In this document: in pieces, positions 32,671 through 40,394 of the stretch
Layout: the number at the start of each line of letters is the position of its first letter
Position numbering within the stretch: position 1 is the first letter of the stretch
NCBI GenBank assembly: GCA_963848085.1
Contig: CAWKCE010000003.1
Location: 434,001-498,000, forward strand
Direction of reading: 5' to 3'
Origin: CAWKCE01 sp032127035
GTDB lineage: Bacteria > Actinomycetota > Actinomycetes > JAHEKZ01
DNA: 64,000 nt
The notes under the pieces: generated by a model
What the model saw: only the letters and a program-made list of their open reading frames with translations
Databases searched by the model: none
What the model was told of the DNA's origin: nothing
Translations under genes and position numbers: made by a program

Positions 32671-33645
32671 ATGCTGCGTGACGTGGTCGCCCTCGCCCTG
32701 CCCGGGGTGGCCCCTTTCGAGCTCGGCGTGGTCTGCGAGGTGTTCGGCACCGACCGTTCCGCGGACGGCCTGCCGGCTTTCGACTTCAGCGTGGTCACAC
32801 CGGCGCCCGGCCGGGTCCCCACGTCCAGCGGCTTCGACCTCGTGGTCGACGAGGGGCTGGACCGGGCAGCCCGCGCTGACCTGGTGTGCGTGCCCGCCGC
32901 CGAGATGGACCGCGCGGTCGACGCGTCGGTGCTGGCGCTGCTGCGCCGGACCGTCGAGCGCGGCGCCCGGGTCCTCAGCGTGTGCAGCGGAGCCTTCGTG
33001 CTGGCCGAGGCCGGTGTCCTCGATGGCCGGCGCTGCACGACGCACTGGTACCACCTGGCGGAGTTCGAGTCGCGCTACCCGCAGCTCGACACGGTCTGCG
33101 ACGTCCTCTACGTGCAGGACGGTCCGGTGGTGACCAGCGCCGGCACCGCCTCCGGGATCGACGCCTGCCTGCAGATCGTTCGCGACGAGTTCGGAGCCGC
33201 CGCCGCCAACGGCATCGCCCGCCGGATGGTGGTGCCGCCGCACCGCGACGGCGGGCAGGCGCAGTTCATCGACAACCCGGTGCCGGAGGTCGACGCCGAC
33301 ACGTTGGCGCCGCTGCTCGACTGGATGCGGGAGCACCTCGACCAGACCGTCTCGGTCGACGACCTCGCGCGCCGGGCCCACCTGTCACCGCGAACTTTCG
33401 CCCGCCGGTTCCGCGCCGAGACCGGGACGACACCGCACCAGTGGCTCACCCAGCAGCGGCTTCACTACGCCGAGCAGCTGCTCGAGCAGACGCACGAACC
33501 CGTCGAACGGGTGGCCACGATGGCCGGCTTTGGGTCGGCCACGGTCCTTCGGCATCACTTCGTGCGACGTCGCGGTACCTCGCCCCAGTCGTACCGGCGT
33601 GCCTTCCGCCGTGGGAGCGACGTGCCTCACGAGCGGTCGCGGTAG
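32671..33645 (+). CDS. GlxA-type AraC-family transcription regulator
   Basis: A 324-residue regulator with an N-terminal DJ-1/PfpI-like domain (VALALPGVAPFELGVVCEVFG, then LSVCSGAFVLAEAGVLDG with the nucleophile-elbow Cys) and a C-terminal AraC double helix-turn-helix (SVDDLARRAHLSPRTFARRF and RVATMAGFGSATVLRHHFVRRRGTSPQSYRRAF). Relatives control amino acid, carnitine or ethanolamine-type metabolism; the effector here is unknown. Likely leaderless mRNA. Its 3' end overlaps the convergent GNAT gene by 19 bases. Confidence 0.92.
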   Translation: MLRDVVALALPGVAPFELGVVCEVFGTDRSADGLPAFDFSVVTPAPGRVPTSSGFDLVVDEGLDRAARADLVCVPAAEMDRAVDASVLALLRRTVERGARVLSVCSGAFVLAEAGVLDGRRCTTHWYHLAEFESRYPQLDTVCDVLYVQDGPVVTSAGTASGIDACLQIVRDEFGAAAANGIARRMVVPPHRDGGQAQFIDNPVPEVDADTLAPLLDWMREHLDQTVSVDDLARRAHLSPRTFARRFRAETGTTPHQWLTQQRLHYAEQLLEQTHEPVERVATMAGFGSATVLRHHFVRRRGTSPQSYRRAFRRGSDVPHERSR

Positions 33646-34124
33646 ACCTGAAGCCGGGCGTCCGGCTCGGGCAGCCAGTCCCGGTCGGGCTGGCGCCGGA
33701 AGCCGAGCGAGCGGTACAGCGCGTGGGCGGGGCCGTTGTCGTCGATCACGCTGACCACCAGGACCAGGCCCTCAGCGGCGGCGCGGGCACGGAGCTCGGC
33801 CATCATGGCGCGGGCGAGGCCGCGGCGACGGTGGTCGGGGGACACCGCCAGCATGCGCAGCTCGACCTCGCCGGGGCGCGCGATCTCGGCCCAGGGCGTG
33901 CCCACCCGGCACAGGGTCACCGTCGCGAGCAGCTCACCCGGACGATCCTCGTCCTCGGCCACCAGCAGCTCGGCCTGCTCGGCGCGGGGACCAGCGTCCA
34001 CCAGGCTGGCGGCGTAGGAACCGTGCGCGTCGTGGAGGGCGGGTCCGTCCCGGTACGCCTGCAGGGTCAGCTCGCCGACGCGCCCGACCTCGTGCGGCGC
34101 GGCGACCCGGAGAACCAGGGCCAT
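33627..34124 (-). CDS. GNAT-family N-acetyltransferase
   Basis: A 165-residue acetyltransferase with the acetyl-CoA loop SPDHRRRGLARAMMAEL and the C-terminal NGPAHALYRSLGFR. ATG at 34124 shares one base with the upstream ilvG-like stop (TGATG); a TTG one codon earlier is possible. Substrate unknown. The coupling with the ThDP enzyme suggests a shared transcript. Confidence 0.88.
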   Translation of the reverse strand: MALVLRVAAPHEVGRVGELTLQAYRDGPALHDAHGSYAASLVDAGPRAEQAELLVAEDEDRPGELLATVTLCRVGTPWAEIARPGEVELRMLAVSPDHRRRGLARAMMAELRARAAAEGLVLVVSVIDDNGPAHALYRSLGFRRQPDRDWLPEPDARLQVYRDRS

Positions 34125-35779
34125 CAAATGCCGGTGGTCGAGCGGGGGTACGCCACGCCTGGGTCGGTGGCAACGTTGACCAGGTAGGGCACGTCGGCCG
34201 CAAAGGCTCGATCGAGCGCTGGGCCGATCTGCGCCGGGTCGGTGACGAGCTCGCCGTCGCCGCCGAGCGCCTTGACGACTTCGTCGTAGCGGGTCTGCGG
34301 GCGCAGGTCGGCGACCACGTCGTAGCCGTAGAGGAACTGCATCGGGTGCTTCTCCAGCCCCCAGATCCCGTTGTTGCCGACGACCATGACCACCGGCAGT
34401 CGGTGTCGGACCAGTGTGTCCACGTCGGCCAGCGAGAAGCCGACGGCGCCGTCGCCCAGGAGCAGGACGACCTGGGCGTCCGGCCGGGCGAGCCGGGCGG
34501 CGATCGCGTACCCCGGCCCGGTCCCGAGGCAGCCGAACGGCCCCGGGTCGAGCCAGCTGCCGGGCTGCGAGGGCTCGACGAAGCGCCCGGCGAAGGACAC
34601 GAAGTCGCCGCCGTCGCCGATCACGACGGCGTCGTCGGCGAGGCGGGGCAGCAGCTCGCCGTAGATGCGAGCCGGGTGGATCGGGTCCGCGGCGCTGGTC
34701 AGCAGCACGGCGTCGGATGCCGCGGCGGCCGCAGCGGCCTGCTGGAGACGCGTCAGCCAGTCGGACAGGTCCGGGTGCCGAAGCTCGGCCCCCCAGGCCG
34801 CCAGGACCCCCTCAGCGACCGCGGTGAGGTCCCCAGCCGCCGACGCCGCCAGCGCCGTGTGGGTGGCGACCTGGTCCGGGGCGTCCGCCAGGTGGACGAC
34901 CGGCGCGGGGGACGCCCCGTCCTTCCCTCCGAAGACGCCGTAGCCGAGGCGGAAGTCGAGCGGCGTCCCGACGACGACCACCAGGTCCGCCTGGCCGAAG
35001 GCGACGCTGCGGGCGCGTGTCACCAGCAGCTCGTGGCCGCGGGGCAGCACCCCGCGTCCCATCCCGTTCGCGATGACCGGCAGCCGCGCCGTCTCGGCGA
35101 GGCGCCGAGTGGCCTCCTCGGCGCCGTCGGACCACACGTCCGACCCGACGACGAGGACTGGGCGCTCGGCAGCCGCGAGCAGGTGCGCCACCTCGGTGAG
35201 GTCGGCCGGGTCGGGGGCGACGACGTCGGCCGGCGTGAGCGGCGGGAGCTCCGCGTCAGCGGGGGTGAACAAGTGATCCATAGGGACGTCGAGGAAGACC
35301 GGGCCGCGGTGGGACCGGGTGGCGGTTCGGAAGGCGTCATCGACGGCTCCGGCGACGTCGCCGGGTGACCGCACGGTGCCGGCGTGCTTGGTGACCGGCG
35401 CCAGCAGCGGCGGGTGGTCGAGCTCCTGCAAGGCCCCCTGGCCCCAACGGTAGGCAGGGGCGCGCCCGCCCAGCACGACGACGGGGGAGCCGTTGAACCA
35501 GGCCGTGCTGACCGCGCTCACGGTGTTGGTCACACCCGGGCCGGCGGTCACCACGGCCAGGCCGGGGGTCCGGGTCAGCTTGGCGAGGCCCTCGGCGGCG
35601 AACACGGCGGTCTGCTCGTGGCGGACGTCGACCAGGCGCAGCGGTGGTGTGGCGTTGACGGCGCCGTCGTAGACCGGGAACACGTGGGCGCCGGAGAGGG
35701 TGAACACCGTGTCCACCGCGTGCTGTCGGGCAGCGGCGACGGCCTGGGTGCCGCCGTGGGCACCGGTGAGGTCGCTCAT
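34124..35779 (-). CDS. ilvG: Thiamine diphosphate enzyme, acetolactate synthase-like
   Basis: A 551-residue ThDP enzyme with all three domains: PYR (catalytic Glu in DVRHEQTAVFAAEG; TAGPGVTNT), central FAD-like domain, and PP domain with LGDGAVGFSLADVDTL ... VVGNN binding the diphosphate and Mg. It best resembles the IlvG-type protein (Rv1820) of mycobacteria. Such stand-alone copies lack a regulatory subunit and may not work in branched-chain synthesis; 2-hydroxyacyl-CoA lyase or oxalyl-CoA decarboxylase-like roles are alternatives. Start at 35779; 30 bases from the whiB1 stop. Confidence 0.8.
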   Translation of the reverse strand: MSDLTGAHGGTQAVAAARQHAVDTVFTLSGAHVFPVYDGAVNATPPLRLVDVRHEQTAVFAAEGLAKLTRTPGLAVVTAGPGVTNTVSAVSTAWFNGSPVVVLGGRAPAYRWGQGALQELDHPPLLAPVTKHAGTVRSPGDVAGAVDDAFRTATRSHRGPVFLDVPMDHLFTPADAELPPLTPADVVAPDPADLTEVAHLLAAAERPVLVVGSDVWSDGAEEATRRLAETARLPVIANGMGRGVLPRGHELLVTRARSVAFGQADLVVVVGTPLDFRLGYGVFGGKDGASPAPVVHLADAPDQVATHTALAASAAGDLTAVAEGVLAAWGAELRHPDLSDWLTRLQQAAAAAAASDAVLLTSAADPIHPARIYGELLPRLADDAVVIGDGGDFVSFAGRFVEPSQPGSWLDPGPFGCLGTGPGYAIAARLARPDAQVVLLLGDGAVGFSLADVDTLVRHRLPVVMVVGNNGIWGLEKHPMQFLYGYDVVADLRPQTRYDEVVKALGGDGELVTDPAQIGPALDRAFAADVPYLVNVATDPGVAYPRSTTGI

Positions 35780-35809
35780 CTCGACGACGCTAGCCCAACG
35801 CGTGATCGG

Positions 35810-36055
35810 TCAGGCGTTGGTGCGCTGGCGGTTGCGGCGCTTCAGGGCGCGGCGCTCGTCCTCGGACAACCCGCCCCAGACTCCGGCGTCCTGTCCGGAC
35901 TCGATAGCCCAGGCCAGGCAGGCGTCGACGACCTCGCAGCGACGGCACACCGCCCTGGCCTCCTCGATCTGCAGCAGCGCGGGGCCGGTGTTGCCGATCG
36001 GGAAGAACAGCTCGGGGTCCTCGTCCCGGCAGGCGGCACGGTGACGCCAGTCCAC
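35810..36055 (-). CDS. whiB1: WhiB1-type iron-sulfur regulator
   Basis: An 81-residue WhiB-like protein. The four Cys for the [4Fe-4S] cluster are Cys9, Cys37, Cys40 and Cys46; GVWGGLSEDERRALKRR is the turn and basic tail used for DNA and sigma binding. VDWRH...CRDEDPELFFP matches WhiB1, the essential nitric-oxide-sensitive member. GTG at 36055 follows AAGGAG by 11 bases. A perfect CRP-type site lies 55 bases upstream, as cAMP-CRP control of whiB1 is known in M. tuberculosis. Next upstream gene is the lipid kinase, as in Rv3218-whiB1. Confidence 0.94.
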   Translation of the reverse strand: MDWRHRAACRDEDPELFFPIGNTGPALLQIEEARAVCRRCEVVDACLAWAIESGQDAGVWGGLSEDERRALKRRNRQRTNA

Positions 36056-36109
36056 GGGGATCCACACTCCTTGCTCGGGCTGCGCCCGGCGGTCGTGGTC
36101 GCGACCGCT

Positions 36110-36125
36110 TGTGAACGCTTTCACA
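36110..36125. promoter_or_regulatory. CRP/GlxR-type binding site before whiB1
   Basis: TGTGAACGCTTTCACA: TGTGA-N6-TCACA with 6-bp perfect arms. Position 55-70 bases before the whiB1 start. The remaining 36056-36293 gap holds no gene; a further TCACA half-site is near 36280. Confidence 0.75.
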
Positions 36126-36293
36126 CGGGTGAGCCACCGGAGGCGGTCGCGGGGACCGGGGGGCGACACACAATGACCGGCGCGGGCAGGCCCGCGACGA
36201 TCACTGCCACCCTTACAGACTCCTGGGCGGTCCACAAGACGTGGCGGAGCCCGGTTGGCCGGGTCTGGCTGTCGGATGGGTCACAGTGCTGGG

Positions 36294-37220
36294 CTAGATC
36301 ACGACCTCCAGTGCGTCCGGGATCGCCCGGAAGGCGATCCGGTCGCGCTCCCCGAGGTAGTCGCCGTCCACCTGGAAGGCCACGGGTCGGTCGGACGACA
36401 CCGTGAACTCAGTGAGGTCGTGCAGGTGCGTGGCCTCGCCGCCCCAGGGAGGGCGGCCGTTGGGTGTGAGGAGCTGGCCGGCCGTCCACAAGGTGGAGGG
36501 CAGGGCGAGCTTCTGGAGGGCGAGCACGTCCAGCCCCCGGTCGAAGGAAGCGCCGGGGAACGGGTCTACCCGCACCCGGCCCAGGTAGGTCCAGGGCGAG
36601 GTGTTCCCGACCAGCACGAGAAAGACCTCGGCCAGCGCCTCCCCGTCGTGCTGGAGGCGGAGCGGGGGGTCGCGGCGATCGGTGCCGCGGAAGTAGCGCT
36701 CGACCGCCGACCTGAGGTACAGCCGCTTCGTCGCGCGGCGACCCTCGGCGCGGTGCTTCTCCACCGCCGCGACGACCTCGGCGTCCAGGCCGAGCCCCGC
36801 GGTGAACGTGAACCACCGGTCGTTCGCCGTCCCCAGCCCAAGCGAGCGGCGGCGCCCTTCCCGGATGCCCTCGAGCAGCTGCCCGGTGGCCTCGATCTGG
36901 TCGTCAGGCAGGCCGACCGCGCGGGCGAACACGTTGGTGCTGCCGCCGGGGACCACCGCCAGGGCTGGGACGTCGGGGGCGGTGCCATGGGCCAGCAAAC
37001 CGTTGACCGCCTCGTTGACGGTGCCGTCTCCCCCAAGGGTCACCACGACGTCCACGCCGTCCTCCCGCGCCTGACGGGCCAGGTCGACGGCGTGGCCGCG
37101 GCCACGCGTCTCGCAGACCTCCAGCTTCAGCTCGGCGCCGAGCGCATGGACGAGGACGTCTCGGGTACGGGGGCTGGTGGTCGTCGCCTTGGGGTTAACG
37201 ATGAGGAGTCCACGTGGCAC
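36294..37220 (-). CDS. Diacylglycerol/sphingosine kinase-like lipid kinase
   Basis: A 308-residue DAG-kinase catalytic domain protein: LLIVNPKATTTSPR at the N terminus, VVTLGGDGTVNEAVNGL as the nucleotide loop, VVPGGSTNVFARAVGLP, and a C-terminal beta sandwich (VAFQVDGDYLGERDRIAF). It should phosphorylate a membrane lipid such as diacylglycerol. It corresponds to Rv3218 by position beside whiB1. Divergent from the membrane protein gene at 37257. Confidence 0.9.
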   Translation of the reverse strand: MPRGLLIVNPKATTTSPRTRDVLVHALGAELKLEVCETRGRGHAVDLARQAREDGVDVVVTLGGDGTVNEAVNGLLAHGTAPDVPALAVVPGGSTNVFARAVGLPDDQIEATGQLLEGIREGRRRSLGLGTANDRWFTFTAGLGLDAEVVAAVEKHRAEGRRATKRLYLRSAVERYFRGTDRRDPPLRLQHDGEALAEVFLVLVGNTSPWTYLGRVRVDPFPGASFDRGLDVLALQKLALPSTLWTAGQLLTPNGRPPWGGEATHLHDLTEFTVSSDRPVAFQVDGDYLGERDRIAFRAIPDALEVVI

Positions 37221-37256
37221 GCGAGCCAGCGTACGCCGCCCGCTAGCCTGCCCGCC

Positions 37257-37700
37257 GTGACCTCTTCAGCCGGCGAGGCGGCGAGCGAGCCGCTCGAGCA
37301 GCCGCCCCGGCTGGTGACCCTGGCCCGGCTCGTCACGGCGCAGGCCGTGGTCATGCTCGGCTACGCCGCGACAACCCTGGTGCTGGCGGTCGTCGGTGAG
37401 CCGAACTGGGGCGCGGTGGGGTTCGTGCTGGTGAACCTCGTCCTGTGGGGGAGCGGGCTGCTGTGGGTGGCGCGGCGCGGCCTGCCCCGGCACAAGCGGT
37501 GGGCGTTCTCGCCGGTGCTGTTCACCCAGCTGGTCTTCGGCGTGATCGCGGTGGAGGACCTGCGCTCGGCCGGCAACCCTCCGGTCGTCGTCGTGGCGTG
37601 GCTGGTGGTGCTGGTCTCGGCGGTCGCCGCCCTGATCCTGCTGTTCAGCGCCCCCGTCCGGACTGCCCTCGTCCCGCCCCCGGCGCCTCCCGCTGGCTGA
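37257..37700 (+). CDS. Four-helix membrane protein, Rv3217c-like
   Basis: A 147-residue protein with four membrane helices after a 25-residue acidic cytosolic tail (LARLVTAQAVVMLGYAATTL, AVGFVLVNLVLWGSGLLWV, VLFTQLVFGVIAV, VVVVAWLVVLVSAVAAL). GTG start at 37257, 36 bases from the divergent lipid kinase start. Length and position match Rv3217c. Function unknown. The large 36-bp palindrome follows its stop. Confidence 0.82.
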   Translation: MTSSAGEAASEPLEQPPRLVTLARLVTAQAVVMLGYAATTLVLAVVGEPNWGAVGFVLVNLVLWGSGLLWVARRGLPRHKRWAFSPVLFTQLVFGVIAVEDLRSAGNPPVVVVAWLVVLVSAVAALILLFSAPVRTALVPPPAPPAG

Positions 37701-37710
37701 GTGCACGAAA

Positions 37711-37746
37711 GTGCCGAATTCGGGGCGCGCGCCCCGAATTCGGCAC
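37711..37746. terminator. 36-bp perfect palindrome between convergent genes
   Basis: An 18-base arm GTGCCGAATTCGGGGCGC facing its exact complement, with no loop. It lies 10 bases after the membrane protein stop. Downstream (37757-37800) is a related degenerate module containing GGAATTCCGCACATTCGTGC that mirrors the region starting GTGCACGAAAGTGCCGAATTC (37701). It can act as a two-way terminator or belong to a dispersed palindromic repeat family. Confidence 0.75.
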
Positions 37747-37818
37747 GCGAAGGGGGCCCAGTGTGCACATTTCCGTGCGCGGGCCTGGAATTCCGCACAT
37801 TCGTGCGGCTCATGCCAG

Positions 37819-38343
37819 CTAGACAGCCTCCGGGTCCCCCGCGTCGTCGAACCGTCCGGAGGCCAGCCGCGCCAGCGGCTCCCCGCTCAGCCGGTAAACG
37901 GTCCACTCGTCCATCGGGACGGCACCGATGCGGCGGTAGAAGTTGACCGCCGGGTTCCAGTCCAGCACCCACCAGTCGAGGCGGGGGTACCCGCGCTCCA
38001 CGCAGATGCCGGCCAGATGCTGCAACAGCGCCTTGCCGTAGCCCTGGCCGCGGAACTGCGGTCGCACGTAGAGGTCGTCCAGGTAGATCGACGGCTTCGC
38101 GGTCCAGGTGAAGAAGTTTCGGAACCAGACCGCCATCCCGGCCACCGTCCACCCGGTCCCCTCGCGGTGCTCCAGGATCGAGCACCAGACGCCGGCGTCG
38201 TCGGCGAACAGCGCGTCGGCGAACAGGTCCTCGCTGGACTCGACGAGGTGCCGGGAGCGCTCGTACTCGGCGAGCTCGCAGACCATGGCGAAGATGTCCG
38301 GCACGTCCTGGGGGCGTGCGCCCCGGATGCGGAAGTCGCTCAT
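37819..38343 (-). CDS. GNAT acetyltransferase, diamine-acetyltransferase-like
   Basis: A 174-residue GNAT protein. MSDFRIRGARPQDVPDIFAMVCELAEYE, the acceptor region YLDDLYVRPQFRGQGYGKALLQHL and WWVLDWNPAVNFYRRIGA follow the spermidine/spermine N1-acetyltransferase (SAT1-like) layout, so the substrate may be a diamine or thialysine. Start overlaps the DUF4097 gene stop by four bases (ATGA). In M. tuberculosis an acetyltransferase (Rv3216) also lies beside the membrane protein gene. Confidence 0.88.
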   Translation of the reverse strand: MSDFRIRGARPQDVPDIFAMVCELAEYERSRHLVESSEDLFADALFADDAGVWCSILEHREGTGWTVAGMAVWFRNFFTWTAKPSIYLDDLYVRPQFRGQGYGKALLQHLAGICVERGYPRLDWWVLDWNPAVNFYRRIGAVPMDEWTVYRLSGEPLARLASGRFDDAGDPEAV

Positions 38344-39149
38344 GCGGCGTCCGTCTGCACGGATCGCCGCACCCGGACGTCACCGCTGACGGTGCTGGCC
38401 CGGACGTCGAGCCGAGTACTGGCGTCGCCGGACGGAGTGTCGCTGACCGGAAGGTCGGAGGACGTCTGTCCGGAGACCGAGGACAGGTCCAGGTAGACGC
38501 TGGTGCCCGCGGCCACGCCGACGCTGACGTCGCCGGACACCGCCTGCACGTTGACACTGCCCGAGACGACGTTTCCGAGGAGCACGTCGCCGGACAGGGT
38601 CGTGATCCGCAGCTCGCCGTGCGCCGTCCCCACCCGGATGTCACCTGACGCCGTGCGGGCCACCAGACCCGCGGAGGCCGCCGTCACGTCGACGTCTCCC
38701 GACGCGCTGTGGACGGTGGCTAACCCGGTCACCCGGCCGGCGCGGAGGTCACCGCTGGCGACCTTGATGTCGACGTCGCCCGTGACGTCCCCCACGACGG
38801 CGTCTCCGGAGCCGCAGGCGAAAGCGACGCCGGCGACCGGGCCGTCGACTGCGAGGTCGGTCGACCCACCCTCTACGTGCACGCGCGTGCGCTTCGGGGC
38901 GGTGACCTCGACGGTCACACCGCCTCGGAACCGCCAGCCCGCGCGGCTCTTGCGGCGCTGCTGGATGCGCAGTGAGTGGCGCCCGTCGACTCCGGGCTCG
39001 AACGCGACCTCGATGTCCTCAGGGTCACGCTCGCCGGTGACGTGCACGGTCGTGCGCTGGGTGTCGGCGGTGCGGACGCGCACCTCGCCGGAGGGGAGTC
39101 GGACCTCGAGACGCAGGTCGCCGGGGGTGTCGTACGTGGTCGGTTCCAT
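38340..39149 (-). CDS. DUF4097 beta-strand repeat protein
   Basis: A 269-residue protein without a signal peptide. After a short N-terminal domain come repeated strands of about 19 residues with the signature SGDV or SGDI (SASGDVDVTAASAGLVARTASGDIRVGTAHG ...), a right-handed beta-solenoid as in DUF4097. No enzyme residues visible. Beta-solenoids of this type are thought to be structural or adhesin-like; the lack of a signal peptide speaks for a cytosolic role. It is third in an operon after the 41-residue peptide and the ribbon-helix-helix gene. Confidence 0.85.
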   Translation of the reverse strand: MEPTTYDTPGDLRLEVRLPSGEVRVRTADTQRTTVHVTGERDPEDIEVAFEPGVDGRHSLRIQQRRKSRAGWRFRGGVTVEVTAPKRTRVHVEGGSTDLAVDGPVAGVAFACGSGDAVVGDVTGDVDIKVASGDLRAGRVTGLATVHSASGDVDVTAASAGLVARTASGDIRVGTAHGELRITTLSGDVLLGNVVSGSVNVQAVSGDVSVGVAAGTSVYLDLSSVSGQTSSDLPVSDTPSGDASTRLDVRASTVSGDVRVRRSVQTDAA

Positions 39150-39196
39150 CGGGACTCCTGTGGCGGGAACTGGGGTGGGAGGACGGGGGATCGGTG

Positions 39197-39667
39197 TCAG
39201 GCCTGGCTGTAGCCGCTCAGTCGGCTCCCGATGCCGCCGGCGCTGCGCCGGGCGGGTCGGGGGTCGAGGGCTTGGCGGGCAGCGGCGACCAGCCAGGCGT
39301 TGGTGGACTGGCCGGCGGTCTCCGCGGCACGTTCCACGGCTGTCTTCATGGCGTCGGACATGCGGAGCGTCAGCCGGGCGGTCGCGGAGTCGTCGTCGCC
39401 GGACACCGTGCCCGCGGCCCGGTCGCCGGCGGTCTCGGTGAAGACCAGCACCACCTCTCGTCCGGCCAGCTGCAGGTCGACCCGGCCGTCCGGCAGCTGC
39501 GACGACACCTCCAGTGCGACCTGCCCCAGCAGGTCGAGCAGCTGGAGCTGGACGGCTGGCGCGACCGCCTGCGACAGCCGGTCGGCCACCGCGACGGAGG
39601 TGTCGTCGTCGCCAGCGACGGCCTCGAGGGCCTCGCGGATGGCTTCGACGTGGGGAGTGACGTCCAT
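39197..39667 (-). CDS. Ribbon-helix-helix / HicB-like domain protein
   Basis: A 156-residue protein: an N-terminal helical part (MDVTPHVEAIREALEAVAGDDD...), a beta region (GRVDLQLAGREVVLVF) and a C-terminal ribbon-helix-helix ARLTLRMSDAMKTAVERAAETAGQSTNAWLVAAARQAL. The last resembles HicB/MetJ-Arc DNA-binding antitoxin ends, yet no HicA toxin is beside it. It most likely represses its own operon through the ACGTC array at 39818-39870. Sits between the small peptide gene and DUF4097 gene. Confidence 0.75.
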   Translation of the reverse strand: MDVTPHVEAIREALEAVAGDDDTSVAVADRLSQAVAPAVQLQLLDLLGQVALEVSSQLPDGRVDLQLAGREVVLVFTETAGDRAAGTVSGDDDSATARLTLRMSDAMKTAVERAAETAGQSTNAWLVAAARQALDPRPARRSAGGIGSRLSGYSQA

Positions 39668-39677
39668 GGTCAGCCCA

Positions 39678-39803
39678 TCACCGCTCGACCGGGGGGCGGG
39701 GGGCGGAGCGCCACATCGTGGTCTCGCGCCTGGTGCGGCGGCTGCGCGGGGACAGCTGCTCGAGCCGCAGTGCGGCGAGCTCTGCGCTGAAGAGGGGGTT
39801 CAT
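39678..39803 (-). CDS. Small basic protein, 41 residues
   Basis: A 41-residue product starting MNPLFSAELAALRLEQLSP with a basic tail (RSRRTRRET ... RPPVER). ATG at 39803 has GGAGG six bases upstream, the best ribosome site in this area. It is first in the operon, 10 bases before the ribbon-helix-helix gene. No family recognised; it may be a leader or a partner of the repressor. Confidence 0.5.
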   Translation of the reverse strand: MNPLFSAELAALRLEQLSPRSRRTRRETTMWRSAPRPPVER

Positions 39804-39817
39804 GGTCGCCTCCGATG

Positions 39818-39870
39818 TGACGTCGTGTTGATGTCCTGATGACGTCATTATGACGTCACGAGCGACGTCT
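39818..39870. promoter_or_regulatory. Phased array of ACGTC boxes before the DUF4097 operon
   Basis: Four near-identical 8-mers: TGACGTCG (39818), TGACGTCA (39840), TGACGTCA (39851) and CGACGTCT (39863). Starts are 22, 11 and 12 bases apart, close to whole turns of DNA, so a repressor could line up along one face, as ribbon-helix-helix proteins do. The array overlaps where the promoter of the minus-strand operon must be. Confidence 0.65.
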
Positions 39871-39941
39871 GTCAAGAGGCGAGGCGAGACAGACGAGACC
39901 CCCGCCGCGGACGGAGGGGGTCTCGTGGGCCGAGCGGTCGG

Positions 39942-40349
39942 TCAGGCCTTCTTGGTCTCCCAGAAGATGGTCGCGATCTCGTCGATCTTGGCCAGGAGCT
40001 GGTCGGCGATGGCGACGTCGTTGGTGCCCTTGGTGCCGGCGGCGCCGGCCAGCTTGGTGGCCTCGTTGAACAGACCGTGCAGCTGGGGGTACTTCTCGAA
40101 GTGGGGGGGCTTGAAGTAGTCGGTCCACAGCACCCACAGGTGCTCCTTGACCATGGTGGAGCGCTGCTCCTTGATGGCCACGGCGCGGCCGCGGAAGTCC
40201 GCGTCGTCGCTGCCGTGGTACTTCTCCATGCACGCCTTGACCGACTGCGCCTCGATCGTGGCCTGTGCGGGGTCGTAGACGCCGCACGGCAGGTCGCAGT
40301 GGGCGCTCACGTCGGTGATCCAAGCCATGGGGGTGGTCCTGCCTTCCAT
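39942..40349 (-). CDS. sodN: Nickel superoxide dismutase
   Basis: A 135-residue precursor of the hexameric Ni-SOD. The nickel hook HCDLPCGVYDP starts at His17, preceded by a prepeptide ending VSA that must be cut to expose the His N-terminus. Helical bundle with EKYHGSDDADFRGRAVAIKEQR and LWVLWTDYFKPPHFEKYP is typical. A shorter start at 40328 (MAWITDVSA) with GCAGGA upstream is equally possible, giving a 9-residue prepeptide. Its maturation protease gene sodX is next door but on the other strand. Confidence 0.96.
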   Translation of the reverse strand: MEGRTTPMAWITDVSAHCDLPCGVYDPAQATIEAQSVKACMEKYHGSDDADFRGRAVAIKEQRSTMVKEHLWVLWTDYFKPPHFEKYPQLHGLFNEATKLAGAAGTKGTNDVAIADQLLAKIDEIATIFWETKKA

Positions 40350-40394
40350 CTGGTTGTCCCACTCAGATGCGGGGATGGCGCGACACTACCCCCG

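Noticed and set aside
34124..35779. Biosynthetic acetolactate synthase for branched amino acids
   Set aside because: No small regulatory subunit (ilvN) or ilvC beside it, and it resembles the IlvG-type stand-alone copies.
39197..39803. A HicAB toxin-antitoxin pair
   Set aside because: Only the HicB-like DNA-binding end is seen; the 41-residue partner has no HicA double-stranded RNA-binding fold.
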